NCBI RefSeq assembly: GCF_000801105.2
Contig: NC_079518.1
Coordinates: forward strand, 16,844,800-16,908,799
Length of the DNA: 64,000 bases
Direction: 5' to 3'
From: Raphanus sativus
Lineage: Eukaryota; Streptophyta; Magnoliopsida; Brassicales; Brassicaceae
Part shown: positions 36,962-48,800 of the stretch, in pieces
How positions within the stretch are numbered: the stretch's first letter is position 1
How the letters are laid out: the number at the start of each line of letters is the position of its first letter
Translations under genes and position numbers: made by a program
Notes under the pieces: generated by a model
Seen by the model: only the letters and a program-made list of their open reading frames with translations
Told to the model about the DNA's origin: nothing
Database searches by the model: none

Positions 36962-38373
36962 CTAGATTTTGACCCGCGCACCCGCGCAGGTTTTGATTTT
37001 TATTTTATTTTATGACACAAATATTTCACAACATTTTAAACATATAATTTATTTACATGTTTTGTGTCAAACAAAATTTTATTTACATGTTTTCTGGCTC
37101 CTACAAACTTTTCCGGACAGAAATTTTATCCAACACGGGTATTCTGATGAACTTGTCTATCTGATTTGGTAATCAAATTCTTATTTTTTGTAACAAATGA
37201 AATACTATTATTAGATCTTTTTTTACGACACTATTATTAGATTATATTGTACCTTTTTTTAATGTAAAATAAATCGAAAAGTATAAAACTTGTGCAGTTT
37301 GTTTTGAAAATTGTATCATCTGTGCAATTTTTTGGTTTACATTATATTGTACTAATCATATATTTACCACTTTCTTATTTATTATTTATAAATTTGTTAA
37401 CATATTGAAAATTTTGATTTTAAAAATTGTTCTATATGCAATGTTATACAAATATTTATTATTAGAAAATTCTATCCTCTAAACATTTATATGCGACTTA
37501 ACTAATAAAGATTAAACTATAATTACAAAATAGTGTCTTTTAAATATAATATACTTTAGTTTAGGGTTATTAACTTGAATAAGGTTTATTTTTCTATGAC
37601 TTAGATAAGACATTTTTTTGCAAACTAAATAACTAAATTGTACCTAGAAATTAAATTTCTTGTTGAGGTTTTGTCTTTGGTTCTTCTGTGTTGACTTCGA
37701 GTGATAATTTAAAATGTTATATATACCCAACAGTCTCATTTGATCATCTTTTTATCATTCTTTTGCTCAATATCAGCAAGAGGAAGATCATTCTGAATAA
37801 GTCTGAAAACAAAACGAAAATTTATCAATAACCATTTAATTTGTAAAAATCGACTGCTTCCTTAGAATCTGAATTGAGAGTAACAACTGAAGCATCAAAT
37901 GCGTTTATGATTTGTGTTTCAACTATGTTCACATCCTTTGTAAATTTAATGTACTGTTTTCTCAACATAAGATTTTTTCAATATGAATTTTTATTTACAT
38001 GTTTTTATACCTCCGTAGAAGCTGATTTTTGCAAAAAATATCAGAGATTATCGTTTCATCATTTGTATCTTCAAATTGAGATGAAACTTGTGCTGCTTAC
38101 TTTCCCCACAAGCAACATGAAACAACTTGACCCCTGCACACAATCGTATACAATAATATAGGATAGTGAATAAAATATAGCTAAGTTCGACAATATCTTA
38201 TAAATATAAGAACATAAACTGCTTACGCTGTATCATGTGAACCGAAATGAATTCTCTGTCCTTTTGCTGAACTTGGGCTGTTTGTATTTCTCCTATATAA
38301 CTTAACCCATTACATCTATAAAAAAGAAAAATAATAATTATATTTCAAGACTGATGTCATACCGTTTAGAGAC

Positions 38374-38820
38374 ATGGGAATTCAATTTTCAAATAGCTTC
38401 GAGAGATTGACGTCCGATAACCTAGATGGAGTTATCACTGTGTCAGCTGTCAAAACGACCTTGTATTTGAGGTCAATTGGGCGATATTTGCCAGAATTTC
38501 CAGTAACCTTAAATTTTTTTGACGAATCTCCATTCTATAACGGAGATATTACTTTGGAGGAAGCATGAATCTTTGCGCCCTGCACATATAAAAACAGCTT
38601 ATATTATCATTTTTGTGTAAGAGGATAAAACGCTAATAACTTTAATACTTACGGTTTCATCTGCGTAAACACATTCCAGAGTTTCATCTCCAAACTTGTG
38701 TTTTGTTTCCAGTAATGGAGTAGCTCGACCTGTATTTTTTTTTAATTCCTTTTTTTTTATTCTTTTTTTTTGTTCAAAAAAAGGAGTAACTTGACCTGTA
38801 TTTTCCAAGCATCCTTGCAT
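38374..38820 (-). pseudogene. RPA1-like OB-fold fragment
   Basis: Reading down from 38820, an exon encodes TGRATPLLETKHKFGDETLE and then CVYADET, ending at a GTAAGT donor. A second exon after an AG near 38581 encodes GAKIHASSKVISPL, then FKVTGNSGKYRPIDLKYKVV. These are typical of the OB-folds of RPA large-subunit homologues carried by Brassicaceae Helitrons. A stop interrupts the second exon and residues between KIHAS and the beta-strand motif are missing, so it is a pseudogene. Confidence 0.6.
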
Positions 38821-39036
38821 GGCGCAAACTTGTTAATAAGAATATAACTTTTGTGGTGTACATATCATTGGCTTTTTTGGGTTTGCTATGTGAATACGTT
38901 TTTTTGACTAAACTGTGTGAATACGTTGGAAAGAAGGAAGAGAGGTATGCGTGTATATATATGCAAGTAGATATCGATTCACTATGGTAATTAATTAGGT
39001 TAGATATTATTGAGAATAAAGGACATGTAAATTAGA

Positions 39037-39810
39037 ATCTATCTTATTAAAGGTTTGTGTTTCACGAAAATTTATATATCATATCAATTAGTGGATACCT
39101 AAAATGTAGGATGTTTAAAGAGATGCTAATATATGGATACGCCAAATTTAATTTTAATAATTGTCAATATTTAGGTAAATACTTTAATAAGTTCGATTTA
39201 TTATGAGGTTATATTTTAGAAAGTGAAAATAGGTTCTACGGATATGCTAGATTCTCGCCATATTAGTTGATATTTTAAAATAAATGTGTGTTAATAAATG
39301 TATTTGGTTTAGCTTTGGTAACACGTTTTTATGTAAGGGGAAAAGAATTTTGTATTAAGAAAATATATATAAGATCTTTTGTGGTTACCTAAAAGGGAGG
39401 AAATTTAAATGAATTTGTTCATATATGGATATGCTGATTTTATTTTAATTGGTTGACTATATTTAGGTAACTACTTAACTTACGATATTCCCACATATAC
39501 ATACCGTAGTTATTGCTTACGATTAGCAAGATTGTCGGCATATTGGTGTTTATTTATTATTTTTAATGTTACATGTATTCTAAAATAACATAACGAAAAG
39601 AACATAAGTTTTGGGCCAAAAAATATATTCTGGGCTTCGTGAAAGTATGGCCAGCAAGGAATCATTTAAAAAAAAAAGTCTAGTGCCATGGATCGATAAA
39701 TATTAGAAACAAATAATGGCTATACTTGTTTCCAAACATACTGAATGTTAAAAATGCTATCCTAGTAACCAAACAAACTCATTTTGTACTTGAGTTTTAA
39801 TAAGATAGAT
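39037..39810. mobile_element. 774 bp segment bounded by 15 bp perfect inverted Helitron-like ends
   Basis: ATCTATCTTATTAAA at 39037-39051 is exactly reverse-complemented at 39796-39810. This word is also the start of the Helitrons at 18294 and 61702. The interior is AT-rich and noncoding. It could be a small element with two 5'-type ends, or two overlapping Helitrons in opposite directions. No target duplication was found. Confidence 0.55.
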
Positions 39811-40599
39811 ACAGTAATTGATGATCACCTGTGATGTGCAGTGATAAGAGTATCAGATATTGGTGTAAAATAACTCGACTGACTGTGGGGGTCTAAAATC
39901 ACAGAACGTAAACTGCATAAAAGTTGAGTGAGTCTAGTATCTGCACATGTGGCTCAGAATGCAAGACATATGCATTAAAGCTTAGGCGGTGCCAGACTGT
40001 AGCTTCTGAATGCCTCCATATTTTGTGGGAGTTGTAGAAGATGTCACATAACTGTCACATTTTCTGCACAAAAAAAATTGATTAGCGGGGTAGAACAAAA
40101 ACTGGAGCACATGCCGTGGTTAACAAACAGACACCCTAGAATAGATAGACGTGGCTAGCGACACAGTCGTTGTAGAAGTAAAAGTGTGTCCCAAAGGTAC
40201 CATTGAGGAAAAGGCAACCTGGGAGTAAAAAGAAACCGCAACTTGTAAGATGATGTGTACCACAATTTATTTACAAATCAGTTTGAGGAAAACGTTTACT
40301 TCCAACCTATTTGGGATTGATATTTGTGGCGAGAATGACCTTTGGCACCAGCAGCAGCTACTTTGTTATTGATGAGGTTGGCCAGGACGTCAAAAAAGAT
40401 TCAGACGTACAGTTGTTTCCCTGCGTGGAGAGAAGATTAACAGAGTTGTAAATTGCCAGAACTAACATTACCAATTAAGTCAGGTTATTACTACATGTGA
40501 ACCATTACACGTCGTGTTGCTTGTGTTTAGGTGTTAAAAAGTTGTCTTTAACTTTATCAATGACATATGCATCAAAACAGGAGACGTCTAAAGTAGCAA

Positions 40600-40847
40600 A
40601 TGACACTTTAGTTCTCGAAAAATTGAAGAGACTCACCTGGTAATTATGTATTGGTGTTAGCCAGTGGCATCAGCTGTCATAATTACGGAAACGGAGCATC
40701 CGCGTTGGAATATGGCTATCTAAAGTAAACTTGTTTGATCGGTGAACCTAATACAAACTGGTGCCTCCAACAGTGTGAAGTTTTGATAGATTGACTCAAA
40801 CTGGTGCCGGCTCTCAGATCCGCAAGGAGAATGTAAGAAGACGCCAT
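40600..40847 (-). pseudogene. RPA1-like N-terminal exon fragment with TATA box
   Basis: From ATG at 40847 the minus strand encodes MASSYILLADLRAGTSL, closely resembling the start of Helitron-borne RPA large-subunit homologues, and then diverges and meets a stop after about 43 residues. A TATA-like CTATAAATAG lies at 40936-40945, about 90 bases upstream. Downstream sequence ends in an apparent donor near 40637. Probably the broken 5' end of the same gene as the fragment at 38374-38820. Confidence 0.5.
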
Positions 40848-41142
40848 TTAAATCGGTAGCTATGAAAGAAAACGCTTAGAAAAAGAAAGCTTCCGGAAAT
40901 CGTTTGAGTCGTACTCATCATCACAGCAAGGACCGCTATTTATAGATGAAGTCTCAGGAGTTCACCCCTGGAGAAACCAAGAGATCGATTGAATGTTGCA
41001 AGTGGGATTAACAAAATTTGAAAAGAAGAGAGAATATTATTTTATTATAAATGCTTGGCCAGAAACTGAAAATAGACAATCTTACCCAAGCATCAACATT
41101 GCGGAAGCTAACTGAATTTATTACATGTGCAAAGGTGCAAAA

Positions 41143-41551
41143 TTACCTTTCGATTTCAGCAAGAGCTTTTGGAGATTTGCCATATAAATTCTCGCGCGAA
41201 GCAAGCTGAGTCTTTAGTTTCATCTTTCAATGACTGCAGAATAGGAAGAAAATATTCAACTTCTGCACTTCCTAACAAAAAGCCGGTCATTAGAACGATG
41301 TGTTCTGTGTACATACCTCTTTTATTTGGCCTCCATCTCAACATCGATCTCCTGCATACAAATTTAAAGAAAAGGTTCTCAACTTCGCTGAAACCCACAA
41401 ACCAATATAGTGTTTTGAGATTCTAACCTAAGGAAGGTGCTACATGCTCATTAGGATGGAAGACCTTCTTCTTGAGATTAGTACCCTCTGAAGCGACCGT
41501 CGGCAAGAGGAGAATTTCCGGTGGAGAGGGATTCTTTCTGGTGAATTTCAT
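41143..41551 (-). pseudogene. Small spliced gene fragment with promoter, RPA-C-terminus-like
   Basis: A TATATAAG box on the minus strand (41628-41621) precedes ATG 41551 by about 70 bases. The first exon encodes MKFTRKNPSPPEILLLP, then TVASEGTNLKKKVF, to a possible donor at 41427. Further exons after AG sites at 41352 and near 41270 encode EIDVEMEAK and, at the end, LYGKSPKALAEIER. I recall similar tails in RPA-like Helitron proteins. Exon phases do not agree and short stops occur, so I treat it as broken. Confidence 0.4.
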
Positions 41552-41957
41552 AGTCGTAACTGTAGCTGTGTTAGTGGAGGTTTTCGATTTTGGCTTGATT
41601 TTAATGTTTAGATGAAGTTACTTATATAGGAGGAGGATTAATGGGAGATGAACAAAACCAGGATTAAAGGCAACATTGATTGATGAGGAGAGGATTTGCA
41701 GTAACGGTGAGTGCAGGACTGGAAAACTGAGACGGTGAAGACGAATAAAAGTCTGATTGACGGATTATTAGGAGAGAAGGTTTTGAAAGATGGGCTGGAT
41801 ATGAGTTATGATTCAATTTTTGGAGAGCAAACGAAAAGCCCAATTAATCTGCTTAAGTTGTGACATGTCAAAATAGAACTTTTTCATTGGACGATTTTAA
41901 TTGCAGACGTGGCATAGTTCTCCATTGAGCATATCTTCCTTTTAATACTTGTTTGAT

Positions 41958-42789
41958 TTCTCCTCATTAATATAAGTCTTCCGCACCGTTACTTTCTCGT
42001 AAAAACAACCGCAAGAAACAAAAATACTACACACATGAAAAAGTTGAATATCAAAATTCAAATATCAAATACCACGACTATTGTTGCAGTTCACCATTAC
42101 CTTCTAATAAATATTCACTACTAAATCTAATAGATTAACATCAACGAGTATGAAAATAAAGCTTCATAAATACCCTTTTAACTCACACTTTTATTCATTG
42201 TATAACTCAAAATATGGCTACTTCAACTAAACACAAATTATACTCAAAAACAGCAGTCTCCGCATAACACTGACACACCACTAGTTCTATCACTAAAATC
42301 AGATATTTTAAAAATGGCAACTTTAAAAACTAGGAAGACGATTCCATAGTAAAAACCAAATAGATGATCAAGTGAAGTTACTCTCTTCTTATTCTGGGCT
42401 CGTCAATGAATCAGTTAGCTATGCATACACTTTTAAGAAGATACAAATTGATATCATAATTAAAGAAACTAATAAATAAGATACTATAAAAAGAGACAAA
42501 CAAGTACATCGAATGTTAAAAATGCCTTTATTTCATTAACATTTGCATTATATCACATACTTTTATTACTATTATTTGATCCCCAAACAGTATTCTGTAT
42601 TTACATATTACCCTTTGAGCCTAAAAAAGCATTTCTTTCATTCTTCATTCTATAATCTTCCCCACTTTTTAACCTTTAGTATCTACTATTTCACACTATC
42701 ATGTTAAGCTTCTCTTTTTTTTTGGCAACTTTAAGCTTCTCTTTATACATCGCTTTAGACCACTACAGGTATATATATACAAATACATA
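41958..42789. other. AT-rich intergenic DNA and PLATZ 3' flank
   Basis: No gene seen. The right part should contain the 3' UTR of the minus-strand PLATZ gene. Confidence 0.5.
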
Positions 42790-42809
42790 CCCCCCCCCCC
42801 CCCCCCCCC
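42790..42809. repeat. 20-base poly-C run
   Basis: Uninterrupted C from 42790 to 42809, in the likely 3' UTR or 3' flank of the PLATZ gene (a G-tract in its transcript if transcribed). Confidence 0.9.
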
Positions 42810-42838
42810 ACTACTGGTGAGTGTTACGAGCATTAATT

Positions 42839-45800
42839 CTACATTACCATCGGAAGTCCTCCAAAAGGAGCACGATGCGGAATTCCTTTCCTTCGTTTCA
42901 CTATTCGGCCATTTACGGCCGATAGTGGTGGTGTTGATGGCGTGAAACTATTGTTATTAAGAATGTCATTGTTCTTCTTGAGTCTCTCGATACTAGTAGT
43001 AGTACTGCTATACGAATCATCAGAATCTGAAATATTGTTTGTCCAATCCTTTCTTTTTTTCTCGAAATTCTTCGACGTTCCAGAGATCTAGTAAAAAGAA
43101 AACAAAATATAAATGATCGACAATGTAAATAGTAGGATTATCTTTTATCTTATAAAATATCTTCTATAAACAACAAAGGTAAAGATGTCGAAAGCCACGA
43201 AAGAAACGTATGAAAATGTAAAGACCTTTCAAATGAGAGGTTGCTTAAGGTCGAAGCTTTTAAATTGACTTGGAATATTCAACCCAAGTGCTTTTATTTC
43301 AATTTTTTTCAAACTCCACAATTTCTTGGAATGGCTATGATTACCTCACATTTTCTTTTGTAAAGTAATTACCCCACATTTTCTCGCCCACTCAACAAAA
43401 AAAAATCCTTTTTTCTCAATTCCTATCAAACAACGATTGAAGAATAAAAGACGGTCTAAATAGAAAATCAATATTAAAAATTGAATAGTAGTGTTAGCTT
43501 ACAACCAAGTTAATACTCCTTTAAGATGAAAGTAATTACCTCTTTTTTCTCATTTTCATGAGAGAATAATAATAAGTTTTAAAATTCACTAAATAAATAT
43601 TTTTGATAATAATATATTTTAAATTATTTCTAATTAAATTGAATATGTTGTGAAACTAAATGGGGAAACGTGTTTCTATTATTAATCTCGACCAGGGGTC
43701 TTACATATATATATACATCAGGTCGTGTTTATCCTAAGTGGATAAGTACAACAGTCGATAAGCATTATCTCCTGCGGTCGGTACGGTCCTGGTCGGTCCG
43801 GTTATGTCGATCACAATCTGGTACATAACACTCCCCCTTGATCGACACATCCGGTACTGATTCGTTGCATGCTTAATGTTGCCTCATTAAAACCTCTCCT
43901 GGAAAACCCCAAAACCAATGTGGCAAAATGGGAAACCATGGACAGGAAAAAGAGTACAACACATGAACTCCCCTTGATGAATGCATCACTGTAGTAGACG
44001 CATTCCATCTGGTATCCGAGTCTTCCTGAACGTTGAAGATGCATGTGACTTGGTGAAGATGATCAACTGGATTCTCCTTGAATGAACTAGTGAATGTTGG
44101 ACGTCTTGATGTCTTTGGAACTCCATAAAGATGTGGTCAGGATGTACATCTTTGCTGCTGATCACTCCATGTCATGGTCGGACTGATGGCGCTTCGAACG
44201 ATGCTCGGATGGACTTTATAGTCTGCAATAAAACTTTACTTGCAGGTCATTTTCATGTCCAACGGATATACTTTGGTTATATGGCTTTATCAAAACGTGG
44301 ACATTCAATATATATTGAGTCTTCTGACCCAAACACATACGAACCACTTCTCTTTATATCTTTTGCCCATTTGGACTTATTTCTCTTCGTATGTGCCAAT
44401 TGTTTTATCCATTGTAGCCAGTCTTTCTTTATTTTCTTTTGTCGATCAATGTTATGTTATAGACCTTGTCTATACACGTCCATTACCATGAGTGTCTAAG
44501 GTAAAACCATAAATAATTATTTGCTGCAATGGAACTCATCAAACTATGAATTCGCAGTCAAATGCACTCATGTCTTTTATAGATAGCTATCGATCTTTTC
44601 TTGCCTTTAGCAATACTATACTTATTAAGCCACGACCAGGTATGCTTCTGGTCACTATCTTAGATTATGGTTCTCACTTTAGGCGTGCTAACTTAATCAT
44701 TCACACACTCACACGGCTATGATTTTTCTGCAGTTTTACCATATGTAAGACATAGCATGTTTAATCAATTGATAACTTGTATCATTGAAATCATTGAACC
44801 TCTCTTTAGGTTGGTTTGTTATAAACATAACACAAGGAATTATAATATCCTCTATAGGGATATATGGACTGGTTGTACTAATTATTTTCTTAGTCTATCA
44901 TTCGCGGCTGCCTTGTTTCAGTCCATGAATAGCTTAGGAACAAAACTATTCTATGAGAATTTCTTCTCATCTTTTTGATACTTTTATCATTTCTTTATCC
45001 AGTGATCAATATGCTACTTACTACATTTCTTTCTACTTATATCCAGACATTTTCGAATTTGTAGTAGCATCCACCACATAGGAGTATATCTCCTTATAAT
45101 CTGTTCTTTTGGTCTCTGTGAGTCTCCTTGTGTAATCAAGCCATTCCTTGAATACTTTAAATAGGAATATGAACACCTTAGTCCATGTCTCACGATTTCT
45201 TTTCCTTTCCCACACAAGACCTATTTTTCACTGGTTTTATCTTATCAGATGGTGTTTCTATATATGGCCAATACACCCATCTCTTTTATAGATTCTTTGA
45301 ATCTTTCTTTGAACCCCCACGGTTTCCTTTAGTCTATGAATGCATTCTTGTATTCTCGTGGGTTCTGATCCTCGCTTATATCTTTTAAACTCAAGTGCTA
45401 TTTCCTTATGCATCTTTATCTTTTATGTGTCGACACTTCTTTTATAGTGTTCCATTGTGTTTCAGACATGAACTAATCGATTAGAGATTTCATTCTTACT
45501 AAGAACCTTCATTTACCTTGCAGTTTGGCGTCCCAAACTACATGGTCTGGTATCTTAGATGTTTAGCTGCGCAGCCTTATCTCAATGTCTGGTCTGGTTT
45601 CTCTTATGACCTCAGATATGTCATTTCTATGCACCTTTCTTTTCATTTCTGAGGTTCCTTATCTTATGGAACATATTGGTCTATCTTTAGACTCTATAGC
45701 AACTTGATTATGTCTCTTCTAGGACATTAATTTCGTGGTGCTTAAGCTGGTATGACTTAGTCATTCTTTTTCTTTTCTTTTCGGGTCTAATCTGTCTGGC

Positions 45801-48800
45801 ATTCTTTTAGCTAGCTTTGTATGATCTTTCTTTGGACGTCTTAAATCATATTCTCTGGTCCGAGGATCTTGCCAAGACAAGGATGGTTAATATCATTCCA
45901 TTTCTTTATACTTGTACCAGCTTATTTCTTTCTCCCCCTGATGTTGGATAGTCGGATTTAATTCATACAATCCGTGAACCTTGCCTTAATCTGATCACCC
46001 ATATTTGGCTCAAGGTTTCTTATAAAATCGTGGGAGAAAGCTTTCTCATATCCAACATATATTCCCAATCTTATCTCATCTTCTTATGAGGTTCCATCCT
46101 AGACGGCACATATTATTGTGGTGGTCTAAACATAATCTCTTAGGATGGTCTATGTCTGGATCATGACCCTTTATCATCTTTAGATGGGAATATCTATGCT
46201 CACTTTATATGGCCTGATGCATATTATCATTACATGTAAATCTATGTGTTCCCAAGCATTAGCTAGTGATCTTTGTATCACAAAGAATTCGGCCAAGTTC
46301 TATCATGGTCATAGACCATGTCACTCGGATTTTTAGTGTTGTTCATGGACCACGGGAGTGTCATTTCTCCCCCTCATGAACATGCTATAAATCTTTTAGA
46401 TGCTTGGAACATTATAGCCTATTGAGTTTCCCTTGTGTACATGTTACACAACGTGAGATTCTATGGGATAACTCTTTTGTGCCTTTTCTCGATATCAATC
46501 TTTGCATCAATTTTAAAGACCTGGATGGCTAGTCCAGTCATGCCATAAAGTGTATAAAATTTCGTGGTCAACCTATCTGGTTACCTAGGCCTTTTGCCTT
46601 TATCATACTGATCTTTTAGCATAGTTTAGATCAGTTGGGAGTACAGTCTCGACCATTTTTATGCCTTGGGCGATTTTTACTTTCTTTATAATCTTAAGGA
46701 ACTTATATTTCCTTTGCCCATTGGTTCAATGTGGAAACCATTCATTTTTCAAAATTTTATAACTCAAATGGGACTTTTGTTTGGGTGAATAATTCATGCC
46801 TCTTTTAGGCAATGCCTTTGGTCGGATAATTTTAATTACTATACTCATTTTCTAAATTTTCATTTGTCATTTATCAATCAAGGAATTATCAAGCAAATCA
46901 AGCAAGATAATATAAGACCAGAATCAACTTTTTTTTATTGCTATAAAATTTATAAATGACAAGCAAATCAAATCAAAACATAAAACATGAAATCAGAATG
47001 TCTGAATCTTTGATTCTTTAATCAATGTGTAAGCCAACCTCACAATTTATATTTTCCATACAGCTTCCTCAGATTTTTCTTATATATCATTTTCATCCTC
47101 AATGTTTTCAGGAGGTTTCATATCACTGTCTTGTTTCTCAATGTATGTTTACTGAATTTTATCAATCAGTTGATGGTATCTCAAATTTTCTGCTTTCTTT
47201 GCTCGGCTGCCAATAGGCATGATAATAAGTCTTTATAGGTCGTGAAACCTTTAGACTTATGTGATAACAACATATCCTTTGAATGAAATATGGAGTAGAT
47301 CATATAAAATAAGTCCTCTTATGTTACCACTTCAGCACATAGTTTAAAACTATAGGTGATTCTCATTTGAGCAGAATGATATTTGTCCACGGATTCAAAA
47401 TCCTAGAACCTGAGAATCTTTCATTCATCCATGGCCTTTTGCCATAATACCATTGAGAATCTGAAGTTTTGTTTTGACCAGAGGTCATAAGGATCCTTAG
47501 TATTTTCATACTGCTCTCTCAGATCCTTAGTGAGATGATAGCACATAATTGTTATGGCTTTATTTTTTTTTCACTTTCAGTTACATAATTATCTTGATTA
47601 ATACACTGTCCGAGTCCTCTTGACATCAGGACTACTGAAATGTTCATTTGCCATTTTCAATCAATTATCTCCATAAAGATTTTAGGGTAGTATAATCTGA
47701 AGTTTCGAAATTCGACATCTGAAATCACATTATCCAAAACAGGTCTTAATTTATGTTAAGTATCTTTTTAGAAAATTTTATTATTCATATCAATACTTCT
47801 TATCACACGCACCAAAGAAAGAATTTTTTTTTTTTAAAGTATTGATGCAAGCAAAATAATTGAAGTTATGATGCAATCTTAGAAAACATTTCTAGATGAT
47901 CAATGAATCAGAGAAGTTTCCCATAAAATTCTATAAAAAAAATTTCAGAAAAAGAAATTTCTATAAAAGGAAACTTTCTAAAAATGGAAACTTTCTAAAA
48001 ATGGAAACTTTATATTTTCGAAACTTTCTATAAATGGAAACTTTCTATTTTCGAAACTTTCTATAAATGGAAATTTTATATTTTCGAAATTTTCTATCAA
48101 ACAATCAAGTAGACAATCGAATTTCAAGTTAATCAAAAAAATAGGTTTTTTTTTTTTTTTTTTTTTTGATGAAATCGATCAGATTTAGATTTTAAAGGGG
48201 ATTGATCGATTTCTAGGTTTTATCGATTTGATCATTAAGATCAAAGAGGTTTTGAGATTCAGAAACCATTGTGGTTTTGATTTTAATTGTAAAACAATCT
48301 CATATCGAACTTTTGGTTTAAGAGTTTCGATTTACTCATGGAAGGGTTTGGACCTATTAATCTTTGCTAGGGTTTGATTTGGGGTTTTGCAAAATTTTAA
48401 TGGTTATTCCTTTATCAATCAACCATGTTCGATTATGAGTTCTTTTAGGTTTCAAAGTTTACCTTTAGAACTTTGAAGTGTAGATTTGGACCACCGAGAG
48501 CTGGAACAAGTCGGATCGCGAACTGCATGACCGGAACGGATCAGGAGCTGGTCGCGTGTCTTAGGTTGAGCAAAAACCTCTTGTATCTTTAGAAAGCTTA
48601 ATCAAAAACGAATCAAAACAAGTTAGTATAGATAGATGAAGCAAATCGCAGAAAATAAAAAATTATAGAGAGAGGCTGCGGTTTAGGTTTTTGATTAGGG
48701 TTTTAGGGTAGTTGACGGCGCGGGTTGGAACGGAGCGTGAGGGCGCGTTTGAGATCGGATTGATACGAGGTTTGCGGCTATGGATTCTTCACGTCAAGAT

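Larger units (their letters stand above)
36962..41957 (-). mobile_element. Large degenerate Helitron with RPA-like genes (minus strand)
   Basis: The 3' terminus is clear: on the minus strand a GC hairpin (CCTGCGC/GCGCGGG), then TCAAAAT and CTAG (36965-36962) followed by T. The 5' end is less sure; a candidate Helitron-like start (AAGTATTAAAAGGAAGATATG on the minus strand) ends near 41957. In between are minus-strand RPA-like remnants (38374-38820, 40600-40847) and a small spliced gene fragment (41143-41551). No helicase frame survives. A second element pair of ends (39037-39810) interrupts it. Confidence 0.5.

Noticed and set aside
43811..45388. Small frames in the Copia-type interior as host genes
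   Set aside because: All lie between the identical LTRs, lack splice or promoter context, and are fragments of broken pol or antisense of it.
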